NCBI GenBank assembly: GCA_016858145.1
Contig: JAEHOE010000039.1
Span: 372,001-436,000, forward strand
Source of the DNA: Edaphochlamys debaryana
Taxonomy: Eukaryota > Chlorophyta > Chlorophyceae > Chlamydomonadales
Length of the DNA stretch: 64,000 nt
Direction: 5' to 3'
Shown: positions 12,350 through 23,106 of the stretch, one piece after another
Layout: each line of letters starts with the position of its first letter
Numbering within the stretch: the first letter of the stretch is position 1
The notes under the pieces: generated by a model
Told to the model about the DNA's origin: nothing
What the model saw: the letters and a program-made list of their open reading frames with translations, nothing else
The model's database searches: none
Program-made: the position numbers and the translations under genes

Positions 12350-13597
12350 CACTGCGCCCTCACTCGTTCCACTGGCCCGAGTCCCAAACTCGTGCCACCC
12401 ATCGCCGAGTCGCAGACGCGCCACCACCCGACTCTCTGGGATGATGGGGACTGACGACCCTGTGAGGCTGTGCCGGCCTTGGGCAGGCGGCTCGGTTTGC
12501 TTGGACTGGCTCCAGCTAACTGGTTAAGGTCGACAGGAATGCTTCCTAGTTACACGGATGGTGAGATATATACTGAGATTTGCGTGGGTGAAAGCCGCAC
12601 AGTGGGATGCTCCTCTTGCACCCGCCCAGAACGCCTCTGCCACAGACGCAGAGCCCCGCAGCCGGGCCCTAGACTCCCTCCAGAAAGGGCACTTGATGTG
12701 CTATTGCCCCAACGCACGTGGGGCTCCCTGTGTCCAAGCCCTGCAACCTTTAATGACACGAGCGCCTCCAGGCTTTCACACCTCCCACGCTCCCGCGCGT
12801 CCGGAGACACTGTGCTCCCGCCCTCCCCGTGCTCTGTCATACCTTCTGGCTGCGCACAAGGGTAGGAGTCAGTCTACACGTCCATGCTTCCATCTCAACA
12901 TCAAGACTCGTCTTATGGTTGGTGGTCTATCTGCGTGCCCGTAGTCCAGGCCGTGGACCCACCCCCATGCGACCCATCCGCACGACAATATATCAATGCA
13001 TGCCTGGTAAATTCTTAGCCAAGCACGAAGGATACTGCTGCTAATGGTACACATCACACTGCTACATACGCCACAACGTTAAGCATGCAGCCTCAAAAGC
13101 ATGCCGCCGCTATGTACAGAAACGGCGACGGCGGTCACCTCAAAACTCGTCAAGTACCGTGCATAGCTTACTCAGGCGGCGCCCACATGCATGGCAAGAG
13201 AAAGATTGACTTTGCAGTCTGCAGTTTGCGGGTATACAATGCTCGGAGCCGCCGTGTCCGCCTAAGCAGTCCCTTTACAGACATAAGGACTTGCGTGGCG
13301 CCACGACATGCTTCACACGGCCATAGCCTTCCGCATGCCTGTGTGCAAGGCCCGCTCTGGCCGTAGTTCGGTACCTTTGTTAAGCGTTCGGTTCGGCAAC
13401 TTCACCCGGCACATCATGCTGTGCCATCGGATCTGACTAAGCAGATGGCTAACTCAGCACATCCTGCGGGGCCTTGACCCAGCCAACCTGTGTTGAATTC
13501 CATTTCAGGTTTCCTGGTCTCATTGCGATGGGTAAGAACACACGGAATGCCAAGTGACATGACAATGTGAGACACAGGACTGCGTAGGTGGCTCTTT
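12350..13597. other. Intergenic stretch, 3' flank of kinase copy A
   Basis: No supported gene lies here. The right part should be the 3' UTR of minus-strand kinase copy A, since TTACA at 13275-13279 reads TGTAA on the minus strand about 320 bases past its stop. The stretch does not resemble the flanks of the other three kinase copies, so the repeated unit ends before it. Confidence 0.5.
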
Positions 13598-16500
13598 TTA
13601 TGACGAATGCCCGCCGCTGCTGGGGCCCCTGCTGGGCGTCATCGCCGCAGCAGCCGCCTTCGCCTCCGCCTCGTTCACCTCCTTCTGCAGCGCCAGCAGC
13701 TGCCGTACGATGTGGTGGAACCCCGGCCGCCGCGTGGGATCCGAATCCAGACACGCCCGGCCAAGCGCCATGTAGGCGGGCGGCAGCTGGGGGCTCCACA
13801 CCAGCCGGGAGGGGTCCACCGTGGCACCCGGCGGAAGGCCCGGGGGAGACGTCAGGGCCATGGCAGCCGCCGCCGCCCCCGCCCCCTCGGCGCCGCGGAC
13901 GGCCCCGGGCCCAGGCGCCACCGCGCCTCCAGCAGAGGCGGCCATCTGCAAGGCTCTGCGGCCGGGCGACGACGTCCCCACGAGCACCGGCTGCCCGTCA
14001 TGTGGCTGCAGCGGCGGTGCCTGCCATCCCAGCGCAGGGCCGGGCTCCGCAGCTGGCTGCTGGCGGGCTGCTGAGGGTGACGGCAGCTGCGCTGCCGCAG
14101 AGGTCGCGAAGGGCGAGTGCGTGGAAGGGTGGGCCAGTGCCGCCACCCTGCTTCCATCCCTCGGGCGGCTGCCCTCGCCGCTGCCGTTGCTGTTCACGTT
14201 GCCGTACCCCCCGGAGCTGTGCTCGCTGCTGCTCAGCTCGAGGCTGCTGATGGCCGGAGCCGCCACCACCACCCCGCGGAAAGGCGCGTGGGGCGGGTCG
14301 CTGACGTGGGCTGCGCTTGCGGCGGCACTCCACCCCACCGCGATTGCGGCAGAAGCCTGTCGGGAGGCCAGCTGAGCCCCGGCCATTGCAGCGCCAGACG
14401 GCAGCTGCTCCCGTGCTACCCGTGCGCCGCCGGCTGCCGCTGCTGCGCCTTTGTCGACACGGCTGGCATCCGCGGGGGTCGGGACGTGGGGCAGGCGGCT
14501 GCCGGCGAGCAGGGTGGCCACCTGCCGCCCAGGCCCGGCAGGAGGAGACGTGGAGGGGCCTTGCTGGGACCCCAGCGGGGGACGGCCTGGGCTGAAGGGC
14601 GGCGTTGCGGGCACGACCTGGGCGCCCCTGCGCCTGCCGGCGCGCCATGGCGGGCGGCCGTGCGCCAGCTCCTACAGGCAGGGGCACACACCAGGAGGCA
14701 CGCGAAGGCACGCGTGAGGCTTGCAGGGAGCGAAGGCTGGATATTCTGGTGGCCTTCGTACTTGCGCTACGGACTGAGGCTACTGAGGCACCGGGCGGTG
14801 CTAGGAGGCGAGTGTTAGGGTTGGAGGGAAGGCAGACGGACCTGGCCGGCTGCGAGGCTCCTTGACCTCAGGGGTTCGTCATTGAAGCCTAAGCGGTCTG
14901 ACGGCCTGTGCGCTTGCGCTACGGCCTGAGGCGATCAACCACTGCTTGTACCACCCCGGACCCACCCAGAGGAGCAGGCCCATGGACCACACGTCCGCCG
15001 CCTTAGTCATGTTGCCGTGCAGCAGCACCTCGGGGGAGACGTACGGAAACGTGCCGCAGCACATCTGAAGGGAAGGACAGAGGGTTCAGGCGCAGGGGCC
15101 GGAGGGGTCAGGCTTTAGGGGCCGGCTGGAGCTGCTTGCCGCTAGGAACAGGCCCCGGTACAAAATCCGCCCGAGCGGAAGCACAGGCCGCGACGACTTT
15201 CCCAGCAGAGGCCGCTCACGTTGGATACGTGAGTTTGACCAGCCTCCATCTTGGTCGCCAGGCCCTGTTTCCAGGAGAGCACGAGGACGGAGTGACCGTG
15301 TGGCTCTGTCAAGGCGCCCAGCAACCACAAATCCCCCCGACTTACGAAGTCTGCCACCTTAGCCACCAGCGGAGGCGGCGGGGCCCGGCCCTGCAAGCGC
15401 AGAGGGGACGAGCGGGTAAACACCCCTCCGCATGAACTTGTCAACAGGTGAACAGGTCAATATCCTTCCGCGACACTTCCGCCTCACTGCCCTCGTGAGC
15501 CCCCGCGTCACCCCCTGCCCACCATGCTTGCTGGCCCCGGGGCTGCGGGCGGCGGCGCTGCGTTGAGGGCCATGAGCACATTGTCGGGCTTGAGGTCGCC
15601 GTGCACCTGGCGGGGAAGGGGCAGACCAGCAGGGGCGTGAGGGCAGGGATGCTGGGGCTGGGGAGGCCGAGGGACAGGGGCAAGAAAGCTGCTCCAGGCC
15701 CCACAGCACAGCCGCTCACCACGTTGCGGGAGTGGATGTGTGCCATACCCGCAGCCACCTGCACACGCGCACAGGGGCAGGAGTTAGCCAGCTGCCCTTA
15801 GCGGAACCCCCAGTCCGAGGGCACCCTTATCACTGACCCTCCTGCCCCACCCCACCTCAAGCGCCGTGTGCAGCACCTTGGGCAGCAGGGGGGTGTCCGT
15901 GTGCCACATGAACACGCCCCGGTCAATCAGCTCGCGGAGGGGGCCTGGGGAGGGAGCGGAGAGCAAGGGGCTGAGGCCGGTCCAAGCCTCTTTCCCCGAA
16001 CTCTCTGCATGCCCTGCATCCCCACGCACCTCCCTCGCAGAACTCCTGGATCAGGAACAGCTTCCACTCCCGCACGTCCGGCTCCACGATGCGGAGGGCC
16101 CCGGTGCCGGGCCCCGAGGGGGCCCCGGGGGGCCCGTCGCTGCCCCTCCGGCCGGCGGCTGCCTCCGCCGAGCGCCCCGCTCGCAGCCCTGCACCCGGCG
16201 CCGCCAGGGCCACGGTGCGCACTGGCTTGAGCTCGTAGGTGTAGGTGGTGACCACGTTGGGGTGGTGCAGGCTGGGGTCGGGAGCAGCAACAGGGACAGC
16301 TCGTGGGGACAGCTTAAGAAGGCCCGAGAGTCCGTGAGACCAGATCCCTTCGCGTACAGCGCCGGTAAGAACGCAGCCTGACCCGGGCCAGAGATGCTGC
16401 TGCCTCCATCCAGAGCCCTCCAGCCCCAGCCCCTGCCCCTCACGTGCAGCAGATGGCCGCCTCCCTGAGCGCCGCCCGCCTCAGCGCCTCATCCCCGTAC

Positions 16501-19500
16501 ATGCGGTCGCTGAAGCGGAGCGTCTTGACGGCAACGGACAGGCCCTGGGGGGGAGGGGCAAGCAGGGGGGAGGGTGGGAGCGAGGGGGTGGCGGGAGCAC
16601 GACACGCGCTCAAGGCCCCGAAGGTCACGAAGAGCCGCAAGGCTGTCAACAAGGGTCCATGCCCTTAGCCCCCGCTGCCCGTGCCTGCAGCCCCCTCAGC
16701 CCCTCCCTCGCACCTTCCACGTGGCCCGGTACACCACTCCGTGCGCCCCCGCCCCCAGCACCTCGGCAATGCGCAGCTCCTCGCCGCCCGACAGAGCCTC
16801 CTGGGGGCCAGGGAGGGGGACGCTCAGGAGGTCTGAGGGAGGTCAGGACCGGCGCGGAAGGCTGTCGCACATGGCTGTCTGCACCCCTCCACGTGCCTCC
16901 CGCTTGCCCTTCCCCACCTTGAACTCGGCCACCATGGACGCCAGCTCCGCCTCTGCGGGCAGCTCCGCCAGCCCAGCGTCCGCCAGCTCCGCCAGGTCCG
17001 AGGGGGGCTGGTCGAAGGAGTCGTGGCTTACGGCACTCGCGCCACCCTCTGTGAAGAGCAGAGCACAGCATGACGCGGAGTGGGTGAAGGGCAACGCCTC
17101 GAGCGCGGCCGGTACTCCTATGTTGGCAGTCAATCTGTGCCACAAGGCTACCCAGCCATCTGCACACGCGCGTTCCACGCACGGACGGAATGCTCTGCCT
17201 GGCTCACCGCTAGAGAGCACGGCCATGGGCAATGCCGCAGGCGCGGCAGCAAGCGTCTCCGCGGCTGGACGCCCGTCGTCAACGCCCGCACCGACTGAGC
17301 CCGCAACCGCCGCCCCTGCGCTGCTGAGTCGGCTGGGCGTCCCCAGGCCCGCCCCTTCCGGTCCCGCAGGCAACAGCGCCTGCGTGGATGCGCGCCTGGC
17401 GTCACCAGCGCTGCCGCCAACGTTCGCGCCTGGAGATTGCGCACGCTTGCGCGTAGAACCCGGCCGTTGAGAGCGACGGCTGCTGCATAGCCAGAGTATG
17501 GTTGCGGGAAGGGCTACGAAGAGGGCACCACCACCAACGGTAGCGAGAGCCACGGCCCAGGTAGGAAAGGCACTGCGTGCAGGCGCAAGGGCCAATGAGA
17601 CCACAGCCAGCCGCAACGAGGCGGCGCGCGCATGTCAACAGCACGCCTCCTTCTACCCTCCTCCTATGTTCGCACAGGGCAAAGGAGCGGTGCGCAGGCA
17701 GCCCCTCGCACCTGCCCTTGCCGGAGCCTCGGTCGGCATACGCGTTGAGTCCGTCAGGGGTGGCCCCGGGGCCTCCTAGGTAGTCCACCACAGGCGGCCT
17801 GATGGGGCGCATGCGCAAGGAAGAAGGCGTTAAGAGAATAAAGTAGAAGGGATGGGCGTCTGGAGAGGGCAAGCTCAGGCAGCTACCTCTGACGAACGAT
17901 CCTAGGGAGCTTATGAACCCTCCACCGGTTGCGCCGCTCACCCGAAACCAAATGGGTCGGGCCCTCGGCGGGCGAGGCCCGGTCCCAGCGACGCCTCCAG
18001 ATCGGACGTGAGCCGTACTGTCGTACCGGTCATGCCTGTGCTGTACATGGTGGAGAGGAGCACGTCATACCCGCCGCCGGGCAGCCGCCGGGCGGAGGTG
18101 TTGCCGCCTGCGATGCGGCTGGTCTGCAGCACGGCCTGGGGGCAGCAAATGGACAGAGAGGGACACGACAGCGTGAGCCCTGTCCTGCACCCGCGGAAGG
18201 ACAGCGACCCTCGTCTTGGCCTTTTGCAGCCTGGCCTAGCCGCAGCCCCGTGCCGCAGCCCCTGCGCCCCACCTTGAGCTCCGCCAGCGCCTGGGGTGGC
18301 AGCGTGTTGGGCGGCACGGGCTGCTGCGCCGCCAGCGCCGCCACCAGCTGCACCTCCTCGGCGGGGACCACGATGGACACGTTGATCAGGACCAGGTTCA
18401 CCTTGGGGCTGCGGGGCAGGTGCAAGTCAGCTGGGCGTCTCGGAGATGAACAGGAATGTTCGGGTGAAGTACGTACGTGACGGGATTGATGGCGATGGTC
18501 TGGTGCGCCAAGGGCGCCAGGCTTGGCGTTGGGCCGCCACGCGGGTACAGCGCATTGCCCTTCATCGCCATGCCCTTGATTGTGAGGACGGTCTCCTGTA
18601 GGGGCGTCAGAGGCGGGGCGTAAGGCTGCCAGGCACCCACCCGTCAGCAGGCACGGCTCACAACCCCTAAGGGCATGGCCCTCGCTCTTCGAAGCGGCTT
18701 CATTCCTCCTGCGGCTTTCGATACGCACCGACTCAGTGGGGCTGACCACAGCGCCCGCCCGGTCGCCCCAGTCGAGCACCGTCAGCCTCCACCCCACGTC
18801 GCCAACCAGGGCCATGCTGCGGTGCATCCGCACGCCCTCCTCGGGCCAGCTGCCAGCGGGACAGACAGACGCGGCGAGGTACTTGGGGTTCACCACGTAG
18901 GGGAGCGGTGTGGCAGCGCCGGAAGAGTGGTTGGAGCCGGCGGCGGAGGGGGTAGCGGCGGGGGCTCCAGGGCGGAGCCTATCGCGGAGGCTGATGTCGG
19001 AGGTCAGGACCACCACGGGCTTGTAGGCGTCGCCCTCCGCTCCCAGCGCCGCCGCCAACTCAGCACACGTCCCAGCGCCCTGGGGGCAAGGGGTGAAGCA
19101 GGTGGGGGAAATCTTAGTTTCCCGGCGCAACCCTGTCAGAGCTCCCGACGCCGGCGGCCCTCGGGTCCCTACCAGTAGATGGAGTCAGGGTAGATGGAGT
19201 GGGCGCGGCGCGTGCACCTGTCTGTCTGTTGGTGCGTGTCCTCCCGCATCCTTTTCCTACGAGCGCTCGCAGCCCCGGGCATCCCAAACGCACCGCCATC
19301 TCCGAGAGGGGTACCTTGCGGTCGGGCAAAACGGAGGCAATCGCATGCCGGGTGACGACAGCTGGGAAGACCAAGTTATGGCCTGAGGGACAAGACAAGA
19401 GCTTAGTGGAAGCCAAGCCAGACTGGACCGCTTTGGGAAAGGAATAAAAGGAACAACAGTCGGTTGGACGCTTCATAGCTCTATGACAAGGTTGGGGCGG

Positions 19501-21884
19501 ACACGTACCGGTAGAGAGGGCCCGCCGGAACTGAACGCGTGTTGAGTTGGCACGGGGAAAGAAGATCTGGTCGGCGTCCACATTGGAGGGCTGCGTGCAC
19601 GGGATGCAAAGCATGTTGCGGCCAGCGCGGGCCCATGAACATCCAAGGCAAGGGCGACAGGGCGCGCGGTTCACGATGATGAGCTCACGGGCCACGGGGC
19701 GGTTCATAGTGAGCTCTGTCGCACACCCGGCAAGTATTAGGCCTACCATTGTGGCAAGCACCCACCATTGTGTCAGGGAACATGGCGCTGATCCAGGCCA
19801 CCTGCGCCTTGACCTGCTCCGCCGGCGTGAGCTGGGAGGGGTTGCGGTGAGCCGGAACGGGGGCAGCGGCGGGTGACTGCAGGAATGCGCCCTCACGTTG
19901 CAGTGAAGCACGTAGCAGTAGTAGCAGTAAGCGGAAAGGGAATGCGCTCACCGCGAGGGTCAGCCAGTATTGCCACTGCACGCGGGTTGCCAGCGGGGTC
20001 ACTACGGAGAGCACCACGAGCCATAATAAGGTACGTAACGTCAGGCCACTTACGTACGAGAACTCTTCCGCCGTGTTGACCTGGATCGTGTCCACCACCC
20101 ACAGCGAGCGCGGCCTACAGGTTGAGCAATGGCTGGGCATCAGCGGGCTCCCTCCGGCAACCCGGCATGTATGCATGCAGCTCCCTGTCCTGCCCACGCG
20201 CACCGGCTGACGCGCACAGCCCAGGTCTGACCGGCCACCAGCGACAGCGGAAACTCCTTCCTGGGCACTCCGATCGCCATGTCCTCGAGCACCAAGCCCT
20301 AACGACAGGAGAGCGTGGCGGGCAGGCGCGACCGTGAGGTCAGCCAGCATGGATGGCTAGGTGTCTGTCAACGCGAGGCATGGACCGGATTACCGGAGTA
20401 CGAGCTACCGCATGTGGGTCGCTTCATGCTCAGCGGGAGATCCCGCGCTTAATTCGGGCGCTCACCGTCAGAGTGAGCGCACCCGCTGGGCCCTCGACCG
20501 ACACCACGTCCCAGCGGGCCGCGAGGTTCAGGGCCACCAGCGGGGGCCACACCCATCCCGCGGCGACCGGGGGCATGGCGGCTGCAATGCCCGGGTCGCC
20601 AGGGACCGCCAGGGCTGCTGCCTCTGCACCACTCAGGTTCGTACCCCCAGTTCCGTTGGCAGCGCCGGCGTAGGCGGCATAAGCTGGGACACGCGTCACG
20701 CTGGGCAGCAGTGGGGCTCCAGCGAGGGTCAGGTTGCGGGTGATGGGGATTGGCGTGGGTGAGCCGGTAAACGGAAGCGGCCAGCCGCCACCCGGGGCGA
20801 GGGAGATGTTGGCCCGGAGAGTCACGTACGTGGGCGGCGGCTCCGCACCGCTGCCGCTACCGATGCCGTTGCCCGCCAGCGCATACAGCGCGGACGCAAG
20901 CTCGGCTGCGGTGCTCGCAGTGAGCGCTACGCAGGGGGGCGGCGGGGACGGGTCGCTGGCGGTGGGGCTGCAGCTGACCGTAACGTTGCGAAGGGTGACG
21001 CCGTCGCCGCTCCAGCCGTCCACAGCGAGGGAGCCGCTGTTCACACGGACGGCGGCCTGCGATGTGCGAAGGAGGGAGAGCGTAAGACGGGAACGGCCCG
21101 GCAGACGTGACCAACACGTGCAGGCCGTCCTGTCACTTGGGGATCGCCATTGATGCCGGACATAAGTCTGACCTCCCCCCTTCCCCGCGTCCCTGCTGTT
21201 GACCCTCCACTCTCGACCCACCCAGGGCAGCATGTCGCACGCCCTCTGCTGTTGCCCCAGCAGCTCATGGCAGCTCGCCAGAGACAGACGCACGCGCAGC
21301 AGCGACAGCGGCACCCCGGGCGCCAGCTGAAGCACTGATGGCACTAGGAAGCGCCCTGGAGTGAGGAGCGCGCTGGAGAGGGTGAGGTCGGAGAGCAGCA
21401 CGTCGCCTGCCGCGGGAGGAAGGGGTGAGCGGGGGTGCACGGTCGGTGCCATGGATTCGGCGGGAACCGGCACGGGAGAAGTTGAGGCTCAAAGTGGCCG
21501 TGTGTCTGTGTCGGACAACGCAGACATCGCAGGGCCGGCTCTTAAGGAAGCTTAACCGCGAAAGGCGGGCAGCACCACGCGACAACAACAAACGACACTT
21601 GTGCACTCCCCCGAGCGCCTCAAGCTCGTTTCCATGCCGCGATCTCCTGCAGCACCTGAGGTCACGGAGACGGCACCAGCGGGCAAGCCGCGCGTCTCCC
21701 AAACGCTGTTGCCGTCATCGCGATTCCCCACAACGCTGAGGCAGTCCGCTAGCGGCTCCTCCAGACCTAGGCGCCCTGACACGGTATCGTTGATGGGCAG
21801 GATGGTGCGTGCGCTAGCTCTGGCTAGAAGCGAGGACAGTCCAAGGAGACCCAAAACCGCAACACGAGCGCGCTGGCCTAGCAT
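13598..21884 (-). CDS. Receptor-like TKL-type kinase, copy A
   Basis: This paralogue has the same 26-exon layout as copy D. The ATG is at 21884, the transmembrane exon is 17572-17208 and the last exon is 14671-13598. The N-terminus is a hydrophobic signal peptide (about 25 residues). The ectodomain has NxS/T sequons and repeated short strands such as VLLSDLTL, LRNVTV and VVLTSDISL. A membrane helix follows (AFPTWAVALATVGGGALF). The kinase keeps GAGAHGVVY, VAVK, VHGDLKPDN, DF/GLA split by an intron, GTFPYVSPE and DVWSMG. The C-lobe is interrupted by ~260 low-complexity residues between ELAHGRPPW and PSRLVWSPQ. Exons checked against copy D stay in phase, so the gene looks intact. Its last ~20 residues differ from those of B, C and D. 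It probably acts as a plasma-membrane receptor; the ligand is unknown. Confidence 0.85.
15391..15522 (-). other. Intron 22 of copy A, identical in copies B and C
   Basis: This 132-nt intron separates the catalytic-loop exon from the DFG exon. By eye it is base-for-base the same as the 132-nt introns at 24856-24987 (B) and 34164-34295 (C). In D the equivalent intron (49141-49244, 104 nt) is different. On the sense strand it contains two near-direct copies of CACCTGTT/GACCTGTT. Confidence 0.75.
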
Positions 21885-22030
21885 AGTTCAGGTCATTGTG
21901 CTGCTGTGGACGCAGAAGGTGTGCGCTCCACAATGCAAGGGCTCGTGTGCGTGTGCGGCAAAATGCAGCTGTACGGCACGCGGTCACAACAGCTGGAGAC
22001 AGGTAGCCTGAAGTGCTGCAGCGGTGAACC
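21885..22030 (-). promoter_or_regulatory. Conserved 5' flank of kinase copies
   Basis: About 140 bases directly upstream of the start codon are shared by all four kinase copies (also 31140-31320, 40792-40930 and 42414-42549). The block includes CCACAGCAGCACAATGACCT just before the ATG. It is a candidate shared core promoter and 5' UTR. Copy A lacks a short stretch present in B and C. Confidence 0.5.
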
Positions 22031-23106
22031 GTGTCTTGCAGCGCAGCCATCGGTGGGACTGGGGTTGCGGACGGGGTGCGGGCGCAGCGGGGCAGTGAAC
22101 TTCGCTCCAAGGGCGCTTCATGATTCTGCTCCAGCAGCCTTCCTTAGGTCTAAGATACCATTCTGCGGGGCCTAGCATGCGGGTTGCGATTCAGGTCGCG
22201 GACATGCAAGTGATGGTGATCGCGGATGTCGGCGGCAGGTGCTAGCCGTGCTCAGTTCCAATCTTGGGACTTGTATGACACAAGGTAACGTTGCGCTGAC
22301 GTTTCTAGAGTTTGGGCTCGGACTCAGCCGGCGGCCCGCCCACGAGACCTGAGACCACGGAAAGCTTGGGCGATACAAGTCATGACAACAGCGCCCGCCC
22401 AACCATAACAGCCGATATGCAGCTGCGGGGGACCAGGCCTACCCTAGGGAGACAGGGAGGGTGGAACCTGCCTGCTCACTGATCCTCTTGTCCTCGCACG
22501 CCAGCCTGATCTATGGCCCCCCTTAGCAACGTACAAGTCCCAGCACAGGGGCCTTGCATCGAACCGCGCAAAGAGCCGCACACAGGCGGCGCCACACTGC
22601 CAAGCCCTCCCAAAAGCAAGCCCCCCCAAACTGCCTGCAGCTGCCGCCAGGATACCCCAGAGACCGAAACTGTGCGTGTTCAGCGTTGCCGGCATGGGCA
22701 CCCGTTCGGCGCAAGCATGCCCAGACGAGCAATCTACAATGCATGTGGCCATGTTCGCGGCTCCTTTCGGAGCGCTATGTACTGCAGTTCGCAGCCAGTT
22801 CAGCAGGAGCACGCTAGGGAAAGAATGCCAAAACATAGATTGCAAAGCGCGTCGGAGGAAACTCTTTATCCGCTACATCAACATCTCAACTTCCATAGCA
22901 GACCTTGAACATACAAAGCGCACATCCTGCCGGGACATTGCCATCATCCTGCGACGAAACAGCATGGTGCGCGTTACCATGCATTATGGCAGCTAGAAAG
23001 GTGACACGGACTAATGTGGTTCGACCAACTGCTGCATGCTCCGGCAACAGGCCCCCCAGGGAGGCAACACCGCAGCCTACCCGTCTCTGCAGGCCCTTTT
23101 AGTCCC
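21885..23106. repeat. Spacer between kinase copies A and B
   Basis: This 1.2-kb spacer holds the 5' flank of copy A (left) and the 3' flank of copy B (right). It closely matches the B-C spacer at 31140-32393, and its right half matches the inverted 3' flank of copy D (51017 to about 51545). The repeated unit therefore includes intergenic DNA. I find no credible gene in it. Confidence 0.75.
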
